Positions 24,180 to 37,568 are shown, numbered from the stretch's first letter. The stretch: 64,000 nt of DNA from Nomia melanderi (GCF_051020985.1 NW_027475142.1:992001-1056000), one strand, 5' to 3'. The notes: generated from the sequence alone by a model not told the origin. Numbers and translations: made by a program.

Positions 24180-26279
24180 ATAGCACCCGAGATATCACCA
24201 GATATATATTGGATTTTCCCCTGACCCTGAGTGTCCGGACCCATGAGACGGTGGTTTTCTCGGCCCCTGGTGGTCCGAGGTGGTTCCCGCTGCCCAGATT
24301 CATGCGCCAGGGCCTCCTACAGACAGTGCACTTTGGTTTATTGCGCTATCTGTAATAGCACCCGAGATATCACCAGATTTATATTGGATTTTTCCCTGAC
24401 CCTGCGTGTCCGGCTCCATGAGACGGTGATTTTCTCGTCCCCTGGTGGTCCGACGTCGTTCCCGCTGCCCAGATTCATGCGCCAGGGCCTCCTACAGACA
24501 ATGCACTTTGGTTTATTGCGCTATCTGTAATAGCACCCGAGATATCACCAGATATATGCGGGATTTTTACATGACCTTGTGTGACGGATTCCGAATATCT
24601 GTAATTTTCTCGGCCACTGGTTGTCCGAGGTCGTTCCTGCGGGGCAGATTCATTCGCCAGTGCCTCCTACAGACAATGCACTTTGATTTATTGCGCTATC
24701 TCTAATAGCACCCGAGATATCGCCAGATATATATTGAATTTTCCCCTGACCCTGAGTGTCCGGCCCCATGAGACAGTGGTTTTCCCGGCCTCTGGTGGTC
24801 CGAGGTCGTTCCCGCTGCACAGATTCATGCGGCAGGGCCTCCTACAGACAATGCACTTTGATTTATTGGGCTATCTGTAATAGCACCCGAGATATCACCA
24901 GATATATATTGGATTTTCCCCTGACCCTGAGTGTCCGGCCCCATGAGACGGTGGTTTTCTCGGCCCCTGGTGGTCGGAGGTCGTTCCTGCTGGCCAGATT
25001 CATTCGCCTGGGCCTCCTACAGACAATGCACTTTGATTTATTGCGCTATCTGTAATAGCACCCGAGATATAACCAGATATGTGCTGGATTTTTACATGAC
25101 CTTGGGTGACGGATTCCGAATATCTGTAATTTTCTCGGCCCCTGGTGGTCCGAGGTCGTTCCCGCTGCACAGATTCATTCGCCTGGGCCTCCTACAGACA
25201 ATGCACTTTGAATTATTGCGCTATCTGTTATAGCACCCGAGATATCACCAGATATATATTGGATTTTTCCCTGACCCTGAGTGTCCGGCTCCATGAGACG
25301 GTGATTTTCTCGGCCCCTGGTGGTCCGACGTCGTTCCCGCTGCCCAGATTCATGCGCCAGGGCCTCCTACAGACAATGCACTTTGATTTATTGCGCTATC
25401 TCTAATAGCACCCGAGATATCACCAGATATATATTGAATTTTCCCCTGACCCTGAGTGTCCGGCCCCATTAGACTGTGGTTTTCCCGGCCCCTGGTGGTC
25501 CGCGGTCGTTCCCGCTGCACAGATTCATGCGGCAGGGCCTCCTACAGACAATGCACTTTGATTTGTTGGGGTATCTGTAATAGAACCCGAGATATCACCA
25601 GATATATATTGGATTTTCCCCTGACCCTGAGTGTCCGGCCCCATGAGACTGTGGTTTTCTCGGCCCCTGGTGGTCCGAGGTCCTTACCGCTGCCCAGATT
25701 CATGCGCCAGGGCCTCCTACAGACAATGCACTTTGATTTATTGCGCTATCTGTAATTGCACCCGAGAAAGCTCCATATATATGCTGGATTTTTACATGAC
25801 TTTGGGTGACGGATACCGAAAATCTGTAATTTTCTCCGCCCCTGGTGGTCCGATGTCGTTCCCGCTGGCCAGATTCATGCGCCAGGGTCTCATACAGACA
25901 ATGCACTTGGATTTATTGCGCTATCTGTAATAGCACCCGAGATATCACCAGATATATATTGAATTTTACCCTGACCCTGAGTGTCCGGCCCCATGAGACT
26001 GTGGTTGTCTCGGCCCCTGGTGGTCCGAGGTCGTTCCCGCTGCACAAATTCATGCGCCAGGGCCTCCTACAGAAAATGCACATTGATTTATTGGGCTATC
26101 TGTAAAGGCACCCGAGATATCACCAGATATATATTGAATTTTTCCCTGACCCTGAGTGTCCGGCCCCATGAGACGGTGGTTGTCTCGGCCCCTGGTGGTC
26201 GGAGGTCGTTCCCGCTGCACAGATGCATGCGCCAGGGCCTCCTGCAGATAATTCACTTTCGTTTATTGCGCTATCTCTA
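24180..26279 (+). repeat. 12-monomer HOR (2,100 bp), copy 1, second half replaced
   Basis: The first part, to about 25,450, matches copies 2 and 3 at exactly 2,100-bp steps: 'accagatttatattggattt', 'ccctgcgtgtccggctcc', 'ttgtgtgacggattcc', 'ttcccggcctctggtgg'. From about 25,450 to 26,280 the sequence instead matches the 4,900-bp-spaced block, including the 'gagaaagctccatatatatg' monomer near 25,757. Copy 1 is therefore a composite of two repeat systems. Confidence 0.8.
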
Positions 26280-28379
26280 ATAGCACCCGAGATATCACCA
26301 GATATATATTGGATTTTCCCCTGACCCTGAGTGTCCGGACCCATGAGACGGAGGTTTTCTCGGCCCCTGGTGGTCCGAGGTGGTTCCCGCTGCCCAGATT
26401 CATGCGCCAGGGCCTCCTACAGACAGTGCACTTTGGTTTATTGCGCTATCTGTAATAGCAACCGAGATATCACCAGATTTATATTGGATTTTTCCCTGAC
26501 CCTGCGTGTCCGGCTCCATGAGACGGTGATTTTCTCGTCCCCTGGTGGTCCGACGTCGTTCCCGCTGCCCAGATTCATGCGCCAGGGCCTCCTACAGACA
26601 ATGCACTTTGGTTTATTGCGCTATCTGTAATAGCACCCGAGATATCACCAGATATATGCTGGATTTTTACATGACCTTGTGTGACGGATTCCGAATATCT
26701 GTAATTTTCTCGGCCACTGGTTGTCCGAGGTCGTTCCTGCGACACAGATTCATTCGCCAGTGCCTCCTACAGACAATGCACTTTGATTTATTGCGCTATC
26801 TCTAATAGCACCCGAGATATCACCAGATATATATTGAATTTTCCCCTGACCCTGAGTGTCCGGCCCCATGAGACTGTGGTTTTCCCGGCCTCTGGTGGTC
26901 CGAGGTCGTTCCCGCTGCACAGATTCATGCGGCAGGGCCTCCTACAGACAATGCACTTTGATTTATTGGGCTATCAGTAATAGCACCCGAGATATCACCA
27001 GATATATATTGGATTTTCCCCTGACCCTGAGTGTCCGGCCCCATGAGACGGTGGTTTTCTCGGCCCCTGGTGGTCGGAGGTCGTTCCTGCTGGCCAGATT
27101 CATTCGCCTGGGCCTCCTACAGACAATGCACTTTGATTTATTGCGCTATCTGTAATAGCACCCGAGATATAACCAGATATGTGCTGGATTTTTACATGAC
27201 CTTGGGTGACGGATTCCGAATATCTGTAATTTTCTCGGCCCCTGGTGGTCCGAGGTCGTTCCCGCTGCACAGATTCATTCGCCTGGGCCTCCTACAGACA
27301 ATGCACTTTGATTTATTGCGCTATCTGTAATAGCACCCGAGATATAACCAGATATATATTGGATTTTTCCCTGACCCTGAGTGTCCGGCTCCATGAGACG
27401 GTGATTTTCTCGTCCCCTGGTGGTCCGACGTCGTTCCCGCTGCCCAGATTCATGCGCCAGGGCCTCCTACAGACAATGCACTTTGATTTATTGCGCTATC
27501 TCTAATAGCACCCGAGATATCACCAGATATATATTGAATTTTCCCCTGACCCTGAGTGTCCGGCCCCATGAGACTGTGGTTTTCCCGGCCCCTGGTGGAC
27601 CGAGGTCGTTCCCGCTGCACAGATTCATGCGGCAGGGCCTCCTATAGACAATGCACTTTGATTTATTGCGCTATCTCTAATAGCACCCGAGATATCACCA
27701 GATATATATTGGATTTTCCCCTGACCCTGAGTGTCCGGACCCATGAGACGGTGGTTTTCTCGGCCCCTGGTGGTCCGAGGTCGTTCCCGCTGCCCAGATT
27801 CATGCGCCAGGGCCTCCTACAGACAATGCACTTTGGTTTATTGCGCTATCTCTAATAGCACCCGAGATATCACCAGATATATATTGGATTTTCCCCTGAC
27901 CTTGGGTGACGGATTCCGAATATCTGTAATTTTCTCGGCCACTGGTGGTCCGAGATCGTTCCTGCGATACAGATTCATTCGCAAGGGCCTCCTACAGACA
28001 ATGCACTTTGGTTTATAGCGCTATCTGTAATAGCACCCGAGATATCACCAGGTATATGCTGGATTTTTACATGACCTTTGGTGACGGATTCCGAATATCT
28101 GTAATTTTCTCGGCCACTGGTGGTCCGAGGTCGTTCCTGCGGCACAGATTCATTCGCAAGGGCCTCCTACAGACAATGCACTTTGGTTTATTGCGCTATC
28201 TCTAATAGCACCCGAGATATCACCAGATATATATTGGATTTTCCCCTGACCCTGAGTGTCCGGACCCATGAGACGGTGGTTTTCTCGGCCTCTGGTGGTC
28301 CGAGGTCGTTCCCGCTGCACAGATTCATTCGCCTGGGCCTCCTATAGACAATGCACTTTGATTTATTGCGCTATCTGTA
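26280..28379 (+). repeat. 12-monomer HOR (2,100 bp), copy 2
   Basis: Full 12-mer. Order of tags: 'accagatttatattgg', 'ttgtgtgacgg', 'ttcccggcctctgg', 'ctggtcggagg' type, 'agatatgtgctgg', then the hybrid monomer near 27,890 and 'ccaggtatatgctgg' near 28,050. Each recurs 2,100 bp downstream. Near 26,720 the unit reads 'cctgcgacacagattc', where copy 1 reads 'cctgcggggcagattc'. Confidence 0.85.
27860..28030 (+). repeat. Hybrid monomer (type A front, type B centre)
   Basis: The front half reads 'ttggattttcccctgacc' as in the common type A, then continues 'ttgggtgacggattccg' as in type B, whose front is normally 'gctggatttttacatgacc'. The switch lies at the shared 'tgacc'. The hybrid recurs 2,100 bp downstream near 29,960-30,130. 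It looks like a crossover or conversion inside a monomer that was then amplified with the 12-mer. Confidence 0.82.
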
Positions 28380-30255
28380 ATAGCACCCGAGATATCACCA
28401 GATATATATTGGATTTTCCCCTGACCCTGAGTGTCCGGACCCATGAGACGGTGGTTTTCTCGGCCCCTGGTGGTCCGAGGTGGTTCCCGCTGCCCAGATT
28501 CATGCGCCAGGGCCTCCTACAGACAGTGCACTTTGGTTTATTGCGCTATCTGTAATAGCACCCGAGATATCACCAGATTTATATTGGATTTTTCCCTGAC
28601 CCTGCGTGTCCGGCTCCATGAGACGGTGATTTTCTCGTCCCCTGGTGGTCCGACGTCGTTCCCGCTGCCCAGATTCATGCGCCAGGGCCTCCTACAGACA
28701 ATGCACTTTGGTTTATTGCGCTATCTGTAATAGCACCCGAGATATCACCAGATATATGCTGGATTTTTACATGACCTTGTGTGACGGATTCCGAATATCT
28801 GTAATTTTCTCGGCCACTGGTTGTCCGAGGTCGTTCCTGCGACACAGATTCATTCGCCAGTGCCTCCTACAGACAATGCACTTTGATTTATTGCGCTATC
28901 TCTAATAGCACCCGAGATATCACCAGATATATATTGAATTTTCCCCTGACCCTGAGTGTCCGGCCCCATGAGACTGTGGTTTTCCCGGCCTCTGGTGGTC
29001 CGAGGTCGTTCCCGCTGCACAGATTCATGCGGCAGGGCCTCCTACAGACAATGCACGTTGATTTATTGGGCTATCTGTAATAGCACCCGAGATATCACCA
29101 GATATATATTGGATTTTCCCCTGACCCTGAGTGTCCGGCCCCATGAGACGGTGGTTTTCTCGGCCCCTGGTGGTCGGAGGTCGTTCCTGCTGGCCAGATT
29201 CATTCGCCTGGGCCTCCTACAGACAATGCACTTTGATTTATTGCGCTATCTGTAATAGCACCCGAGATATAACCAGATATGTGCTGGATTTTTACATGAC
29301 CTTGGGTGACGGATTCCGAATATGTGTAATTTTCTCGGCCCCTGGTGGTCCGAGGTCGTTCCCGCTGCACAGATTCATTCGCCTGGGCCTCCTACAGACA
29401 ATGCACTTTGATTTATTGCGCTATCTGTAATAGCACCCGAGATATAACCAGATATATATTGGATTTTTCCCTGACCCTGAGTGTCCGGCTCCATGAGACG
29501 GTGATTTTCTCGTCCCCTGGTGGTCCGACGTCGTTCCCGCTGCCCAGATTCATGCGCCAGGGCCTCCCACAGACAATGCACTTTGATTTATTGCGCTATC
29601 TCTAATAGCACCCGAGATATCACCAGATATATATTGAATTTTCCCCTGACCCTGAGTGTCCGGCTCCATGAGACTGTGGTTTTCCCGGCCCCTGGTGGAC
29701 CGAGGTCGTTCCCGCTGCACAGATTCATGCGGCAGGGCCGCCTATAGACAATGCACTTTGATTTATTGCGCTATCTGTAATAGCACCCGAGATATCACCA
29801 GATATATATTGGATTTTCCCCTGACCCTGAGTGTCCGGACCCATGAGACGGTGGTTTTCTCGGCCCCTGGTGGTCCGAGGTCGTTCCCGCTGCCCAGATT
29901 CATGCGCCAGGGCCTCCTACAGACAATGCACTTTGGTTTATTGCGCTATCTCTAATAGGACCCGAGATATCACCAGATATATATTGGATTTTCCCCTGAC
30001 CTTGGGTGACGGATTCCGAATATCTGTAATTTTCTCGGCCACTGGTGGTCCGAGATCGTTCCTGCGATACAGATTCATTCGCAAGGGCCTCCTACAGACA
30101 ATGCACTTTGGTTTATAGCGCTATCTGTAATAGCACCCGAGATATCACCAGGTATATGCTGGATTTTTACATGACCTTGGGTGACGGATTCCGAATATCT
30201 GTAATTTTCTCGGCCACTGGTGGTCCGAGGTCGTTCCTGCGGCACAGATTCATTC
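28380..30255 (+). repeat. 12-monomer HOR (2,100 bp), copy 3, short
   Basis: Matches copy 2 to about 30,255, then switches to 'cattcgccagtgcctcc', which leads into the third appearance of the 4,900-bp-spaced block. Small differences from copy 2 include 'atgcacgttgattta' near 29,050, 'gaatatgtgtaatt' near 29,320 and 'aataggacccgag' near 29,955. Confidence 0.85.
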
Positions 30256-30303
30256 GCCAGTGCCTCCTACAGACAATGCACTTTGATTTATTGCGCTATC
30301 TCT

Positions 30304-31332
30304 AATAGCACCCGAGATATCACCAGATGTATATTGAATTTTCCCCTGAACCTGAGTGTCCGGCCCCATTAGACTGTGGTTTTCCCGGCCCCTGGTGGTC
30401 CGCGGTCGTTCCCGCTGCACAGATTCATGCGGCAGGGCCTCCTACAGACAATGCACTTTGATTTGTTGGGCTATCTGTAATAGAACCCGAGATATCACCA
30501 GATATATATTGGATTTTCCCCTGACCCTGAGTGTCCGGCCCCATGAGACTGTGGTTTTCTCGGCCCCTGGTGGTCCGAGGTCCTTACCGCTGCCCAGATT
30601 CATGCGCCAGGGCCTCCTACAGACAATGCACTTTGATTTATTGCGCTATCTGTAATTGCACCCGAGAAAGCTCCATATATATGCTGGATTTTTACATGAC
30701 TTTGGGTGACGGATACCGAAAATCTGTAATTTTCTCCGCCCCTGGTGGTCCGATGTCGTTCCCGCCGGCCAGATTCATGCGCCAGGGTCTCATACAGACA
30801 ATGCACTTTGATTTATTGCGCTATCTGTAATAGCACCCGAGATATCACCAGATATATATTGGATTTTTCCCTGACCCTGAGTGTCCGGCCCCATGAGACG
30901 GTGGTTTTCTCGGCCCCTGGTGGTCCGAGGTCGTTCCCGCTGCACAGATTCATGCGCCAGGGCCTCCCGCAGATAATTCACTTTGGTTTAATGCGCTATC
31001 TCTAATAGCACCCGAGATATCACCAGATATATATTGAATTTTCCCCTGACCCTGAGTGTCCGGCCACATGAGACTGTGGTTGTCTCGGCCCCTGGTGGTC
31101 CGAGGTCGTTCCCGCTGCACAAATTCATGCGCCAGGGCCTCCTACAGAAAATGCACATTGATTTATTGGGCTATCTGTAAAGGCACCCGAGATATCACCA
31201 GATATATATTGAATTTTTCCCTGACCCTGAGTGTCCGGCCCCATGAGACGGTGGTTGTCTCGGCCCCTGGTGGTCGGAGGCCGTTCCCGCTGCACAGATG
31301 CATGCGCCAGGGCCTCCTGCAGATAATTCACT
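30304..31332 (+). repeat. 4,900-bp-spaced block, copy 3, with one extra monomer
   Basis: Follows the same order as 20,504-21,357, but a standard monomer (30,828-31,002) sits between the 'gagaaagctccatatatatg' unit's successor and the 'ctgcacaaattcatgcgc' unit. The offset to the second block therefore rises from 4,900 to 5,075 bp. The 'accagatgtatattgaattt' start is shared with copy 1 (offset 9,800) but not with copy 2. Confidence 0.82.
30828..31002 (+). repeat. Representative 175-bp monomer (internal map)
   Basis: This unit is close to the consensus, so it serves as the reference. Counting from the 't' of taatagcaccc: position 14-19 is GATATC; 20-40 is AT-rich with TATATAT followed by ATTGG; 40-60 is ccctgaccctgagtgtcc; 60-80 is ggccccatgagacggtgg; 82-102 is the central dyad (ctcgg...ccgag); 103-130 is gtcgttcccgctgcacag then attcatgcgc; 130-140 is ccagggcctcc; then comes one of two alternative tails. 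Hand count on the consensus gives about 92 G+C of 175 (about 52.6%) and nine CpG sites. The two tails are 'ctgcagataattcac' and 'ctacagacaatgcac'. They alternate through the array and are the easiest subtype marker. Confidence 0.9.
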
Positions 31333-31399
31333 TTGGTTTATTGCGCTATCTGTAATAGCACCCAAGATATCACCAGATATATATTGGATTTTTCCCTGA

Positions 31400-34300
31400 C
31401 CCTGAGTGTCCGGCCCCATGAGACGGTGGTTTCCTCGGCCCCTGGTGGTCCGAGGTCGTTCCCGCTGTCCAGATTCATGCGCCAGGGCCTCCTACAGACA
31501 ATGCACTTTGATTTATTGCGCTATCTGTAATAGCACCCGAGATATCACCAGATATATATTGGATTTTCCCCTGACCCTGAGTGCCGGGCCCATGAGACTG
31601 TGGTTTTCTCGGCCCCTGGTGGTCCGTGGTCGTTCCCGCTGGCCAGATTCATGCGCCAGGGCCTCCTACAGACAATGCACTTTGATTTATTGCGCTATCT
31701 CTAATAGCACACGAGATATCACCAGATATATATTGGATTTTTCCCTGACCCTGAGTGTCCGGCCCCATGAGACGGTGGTTTTCTTGGCCCCTGGTGGCCC
31801 GAGGTCGTTCCCGCTGCACAGATGCATGCGCCAGGGCCTCCTGCAGATAATTCTCTTTGGTTTATTGCGCTATCTCTAATAGCACCCGAGATATCACCAG
31901 ATATATATTGGATTTTCCCCTGACCCTGAGTGTCCGGCCCCGTGAGTCGGTGGTTTTCTCGGCCCCTGGCGGTCCGAGGTCGTTCCCGCTGCCCAGATTC
32001 ATGCGCCAGGGCCTCCTATAGACAATGCACTTTGGTTTATTACGCTATCTCTAATATCACCCGAGATATCACCAGATATTTGCTGGATTTTTACATGACC
32101 TTGGGTGACGGATTCCGAATATCTGTAATTTTCTCGGCCACTGGTGGTCCGAGATCGTTCCTGCGGCACAGATTCATTCGCCAGTGCCTCCTACAGACAA
32201 TGCACTTTGATTTATTGCGCTATCTGTAATAGCACCCGAGATATCACCAGATATATATTGGATTTTTCCCTGACCCTGAGTGTCCGGCCCCGCGAGTCGG
32301 TGGTTTTCTCGGCCCCTGGTGGTCCGAAGTCGTTCCCGCTGCCCAGATTCATGCGCTAGGGCCTCCTACAGACAATGCACTTTGGTTTTTTGCGCTATCT
32401 CTAATTGCACCCAAGATATCACCAGATATTTGCTGGATTTTTACATGACCTTGGGTGACGGATTCCGAATATCTGTAATTTTCTCGGCCACTGGTGGTCC
32501 GAGGTCGTTCCTGCGGCACAGATTCATTCGCAAGGGCCTCCTACAGACAATGCACTTTGATTTATTGCGCTATCTGTAATAGCACCAGAGATATCACCAG
32601 ATATATATTGGGTTTTCCCCTGACCCTGAGTGTCCGGACCCATGAGACGGTGGTTTTTTCGGCCCCTGGTTGTCCGAGGTCGTTCCCGCTGCCCAGATTC
32701 ATGCGCCAGGGCCTCCTACAGACAATGCACTTTGGTTGATTGCGCTATCTGTAATAGCACCCGAGATATAACCAGATATATACTGGATTTTCCCCTGACC
32801 CTGAGTGTCCGGACCCATGAGACGGTGGTTTTCTCGGCCCCTGGTGCTCCGAGGTCGTTCCCGCTGCACAGATTCATTCGCCTGGGCCTCCTACAGACAA
32901 TGCACTTTGATTTATTGCGCTATCTGTAATAGCACCCGAGATATCACCAGATATATATTGGATTTTTCCCTGACCCTGAGTGTCCGGCTCCATGAGACGG
33001 TGATTTTCTCGGCCCCTAGTGGTCCGAGGTCGTTCCCGCTGTCCAGATTCATGCGCCAGGGCCTCCTACAGACAATGCACTTTGATTTATTGCGCTATCT
33101 GTAATAGCACCCGAGATATCACCAGATATATATTGGATTTTCCCCTGACCCTGAGTGTCCGGCCCCATGAGACTGTGGTTTTCTCGGCCCCTGGTGGTTC
33201 GAGGTCGTTCCCGCTGGCCAGATTCATGCGCCTGGGCCTCCTACAGACAATGCACTTTGATTTATTGCGCTATCTGTAATAGCACCAGAGATATAACCAG
33301 ATATATATTGGATTTTCCCCTGACCCTGAGTGTCCGGACCCATGAGACGGTGGTTTTCTCGGCCCCTGGTGGTCCGAGGTCGTTCCCGCTGCACAGATTC
33401 ATTAGCCTGGGCCTCCTACAGACAATGCACTTTGATTTATTGCGCTATCTGTAATAGCATCCGAGATATCACCAGATATATATTGGATTTCTCCCTGACC
33501 CTGAGTGTCCGGCTCCATGAGACGGTGATTTTCTCGGCCCCTGGTGGTCCGAGGTCGTTCCCGCTGCCCAGATTCATGCGCCAGGGCCTCCTACAGACAA
33601 TGCACTTTGGTTTTTTGCGCTATCTCTAATAGCACCCAAGATATCACCAGATATTTGCTGTATTTTTACATGACCTTAGGTGACGGATTCCGAATATCTG
33701 TAATTTTCTCGGCCACTGGTGGTCCGAGGTCGTTCCTGCTGCACAGGTTCATTCGCAAGGGCCTCCTACAGACAATGCACTTTGATTTATTGCGCTATCT
33801 GTAATAGCACCCGAGATATCACCAGATATATATTGGGTTTTCCCCTGACCCTGAGTGTCCGGACCCATGAGACGGTGGTTTTCTCGGCCACTGGTGGTCC
33901 GAGGTCGTTCCTGCGGCACAGATTCATTCGCAAGGGCCTCCTACAGACAATGCACTTTGGTTTATTGCGCTATCTGTAATAGCACCAGAGATATAACCAG
34001 ATATATATTGGATTTTCCCCTGACCCTGAGTGTCCGGACCCATGAGACGGTGGTTTTCTCGGCCCCTGGTGGTCCGAGGTCGTTCCCGCTGCACAGATGC
34101 ATGCACCAGGGCCTCCCGCAGATAATTCACTTTGGTTTATTGCGCTATCTCTAATAGCACCCGAGATATCACCAGATATATATTGGATTTTCCCCTGACC
34201 CTGAGTGTCCGGGCCCATGAGACTGTGGTTTTCTCGGCCCCTGGTGGTCCGTGGTCGTTCCCGCTGGCCAGATTCATGCGCCAGGGCCTCCTACAGACAA

Positions 34301-37300
34301 TGCACTTTGATTTATTGCGCTATCTCTAATAGCACCCGAGATATCACCAGATATATATTGGATTTTTCCCTGACCCTGAGTGTCCGGCCCCATGAGACGG
34401 TGGTTTTCTGGGCCCCTGGTGGCCCGAGGTCGTTCCCGCTGCACAGATGCATGCGCCAGGGCCTCCTGCAGATAATTCTCTTTGGTGTATTGCGCTATCT
34501 CTAATAGCACCCGAGATATCACCAGATATATATTGGATTTTCCCCTGACCCTGAGTGTCCGGCCCCGTGAGTCGGTGGTTTTCTCGGCCCCTGGCGGTCC
34601 GAGGTCGTTCCCGCTGCCCAGATTCATGCGCCAGGGCCGCCTACAGACAATGCACTTTGGTTTATTACGCTATCTCTAATATCACCCGAGATATCACCAG
34701 ATATTTGCTGGATTTTTACATGACCTTGGGTGACGGATTCCGAATATCTGTAATTTTCTCGGCCACTGGTGGTCCGAGGTCGTTCCTGCGGCACAGATTC
34801 ATTCGCAAGGGCCTCCTACAGACAATGCACTTTGATTTATTGCGCTATCTGTAATAGCACCAGAGATATCACCAGATATATATTGGGTTTTCCCCTGACC
34901 CTGAGTGTCCGGACCCATGAGACGGTGGTTTTTTTGGCCCCTGGTTGTCCGAGGTCGTTCCCGCTGCCCAGATTCATGCGCCAGGGCCTCCTACAGACAA
35001 TGCACTTTGGTTGTTTGCGCTATCTGTAATAGCACCCGAGATATAACCAGATATATATTGGATTTTCCCCTGACCCTGAGTGTCCGGACCCATGAGACGG
35101 TGGTTTTCTCGGCCCCTGGTGGTCCGAGGTCGTTCCCGCTGCACAGATTCATTCGCCTGGGCCTCCTACAGACAATGCACTTTGATTTATTGCGCTATCT
35201 GTAATAGCACCCGAGATATCACCAGATATATATTGGATTTTTCCCTGACCTTGAGTGTCCGGCTCCATGAGACGGTGATTTTCTCGGCCCCTAGTGGTCC
35301 GAGGTCGTTCCCGCTGCCCAGATTCATGCGCCAGGGCCTCCTACAGACAATGCACTTTGATTTATTGCGCTATCTGTAATAGCACCCGAGATATCACCAG
35401 ATATATATTGTATTTTCCCCTGACCCTGAGTGTCCGGCCCCATGAGACTGTGGTTTTCTCGGCCCCTGGTGGTTCGAGATCGTTCCCGCTGGCCAGATTC
35501 ATGCGTCTGGGCCTCCTACAGACAATGCACTTTGATTTATTGCGCTATCTCTAATAGCACCCGAGATATCACCAGATATATATTGGATTTTTCCCTGACC
35601 CTGAGTGTCCGGCGCCATGAGACGGTGGTTTTCTCGGCCCCTGGTGGTCCGAGGTCGTTCCCGCTGCCCAGATTCATGCGCTAGGGCCTCCTACAGACAA
35701 TGCACTTTGGTTTTTTGCGCTATCTCTAATAGCACCCAAGATATCACCAGATATTTGCTGGATTTTTACATGACCTTGGGTGACGGATTCCGAATATCTG
35801 TAATTTTCTCGGCCCCTGGTGGTCGGAGGTCGTTCCTGCTGGCCAGATTCATTCGCAAGGGCCTCCTACAGATAATGCACTTTGATTTATTGCGCTATCT
35901 GTAATAGCACCCGAGATAGCACCAGATATATATTGGATTTTCCCCTGACCCTGAGTGTCCGGACCCATGAGACGGTGGTTTTCTCGGACCCTGGTGGTCC
36001 GAGGTCGTTCCCGCTGGCCAGATTCATGCGCCTGGGCCTCCTACAGACAATGCACTTTGTTTTATTGCGCTATCTCTAATAGCACCCGAGATATCACCAG
36101 ATATATATTGGATTTTCCCCTGACCCTGAGTGTCCGGCCCCGTGAGTCGGTGGTTTTCTGGGCCCCTGGTGGTCCGAGGTCGTTTCTGCGGCACAGATTC
36201 ATTCGCAAGGGCCTCCTACAGACAATGCACTTTGGTTTATTGCGCTATCTGTAATAGCACCCGAGATATCACCAGATATATATTGGATTTTCCCCTGACC
36301 CTGAGTGTCCGGCCCCATGAGACTGTGGTTTTCTCGGCCCCTGGTGGTCCGAGGTCGTTCCCGCTGGCCAGATTCATGCGCCTGGGCCTCCTACAGACAA
36401 TGCACTTTGATTTATTGCGCTATCTCTAATAGCAGCCAAGATATCACCAGATATTTGCTGGATTTTTACATGACCTTGGGTGACGGATTCCGAATATCTG
36501 TAATTTTCTCGGCCACTGGAGGTCCGAGGTCGTTCCTGCGGCACAGATTCATTCGCAGGGGCCTCCTACAGACAATGCACTTTGATTTATTGCGCTATCT
36601 GGAATAGCACCCGAGATATCACCAGATATATATTGGGTTTTTCCCTGACCCTGAGGGGCCGGACCCATGAGACGGTGGTTTTCTCGGCCACTGGTGGTCC
36701 GAGGTCGTTCCTGCGGCACAGATTCATTCGCAAGGGCCTCGTACAGACAATGCACTTTGGTTTATTGCGCTATCTGTAATAGCACCAGAGATATAACCAG
36801 ATATATATTGGATTTTCCCCTGACCCTGAGTGTCCGGACCCATGAGACGGTGGTTTTCTCGGCCCCTGGTGGTCCGAGGTCGTTCCCGCTGCACAGATGC
36901 ATGCACCAGGGCCTCCTGCAGATAATTCACTTTGGTTTATTGCGCTATCTCTAATAGCACCCGAGATATCACCAGATATATATTGGATTTTCCCCTGACC
37001 CAGAGTATCCGGACCCATGAGACGGTGGTTTTCTCGGCCCCTGGTGGTCCGAGGTCGTTCCCGCTGCCCAGATTCATGCGCCAGGGCCTCCTACAGACAA
37101 TGCACTTTGGTTTATTGCGCTATCTGTAATAGAACCCGAGATATCGCCAGATATATATTGGGTTTTCCCCTGACCCTGAGTGTCCGGACCCATGAGACGG
37201 TGGTTTTCTCGGCCACTGGTGGTCCGAGGTCGTTCCTGCGGCACAGATTCATTCGCAAGGGCCTCCTACAGACAATGCACTTTAGTTCATTGCGCTATCT

Positions 37301-37440
37301 GTAATAGCACCAGACATATAACCAGATATATATTGGATTTTCCCCTGACCCTGAGTGTCCGGACCCATGAGACGGTGGTTTTCTCGGCCCCTGGTGGTCC
37401 GTGGTCGTTCCCGCTGCCCAGATTCATGCGCCAGGGCCTC
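31400..37440 (+). repeat. Module zone with 2,275-bp and 2,625-bp duplications
   Basis: Roughly 31,580-32,150 matches 34,205-34,775 at 2,625 bp (15 monomers). Roughly 32,400-33,230 matches 34,675-35,505 at 2,275 bp (13 monomers). The first side therefore holds two more monomers than the second. Tags are 'ccccgtgagtcggtgg', 'ctggcggtccgagg', 'acgctatctctaatatcacc', 'ggttttttcggcccctgg' (or tttttttgg) and 'ggttgattgcgc'/'ggttgtttgcgc'. Several of these modules reappear 8-20 kb downstream. Confidence 0.78.
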
Positions 37441-37568
37441 CTACAGACAGTGCACTTTGGTTTATTGCGCTATCTGTAATAGCACCCGAGATATCACCAG
37501 ATATATATTGGATTTTTCCCTGACCCTGAGTGTCCGGCTCCATGAGACGGTGATTTTCTCGTCCCCTG
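36770..37568 (+). repeat. Module shared with 55,489-56,287 and 61,613-62,411
   Basis: About four to five monomers match downstream copies at 18,719 bp (107 monomers) and 24,843 bp. Tags: 'agagatataaccagatat'/'agacatataaccagatat', 'cccagagtatccggaccc', 'aatagaacccgagatatcgc', 'cactttagttcattgcgc'. This module lies just upstream of large unit 1, and its downstream copies lie in the 6,124-bp units. It links the two systems. Confidence 0.82.

Noticed and set aside
31406..31879. Longest open frame, 157 residues
   Set aside because: It arises from a one-base deletion near 31,583 that joins two frames of adjacent monomers. The peptide is the same repeat motif read twice. The 123-137-residue frames near 5,432, 42,531, 43,930, 50,928, 52,327 and 58,451 have the same kind of cause.
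34070..34110. 'gatgcatgc' variants as a protein-binding palindrome
   Set aside because: They are produced by one substitution in 'gattcatgc', scattered among monomer subtypes, and are not more conserved than neighbouring positions.
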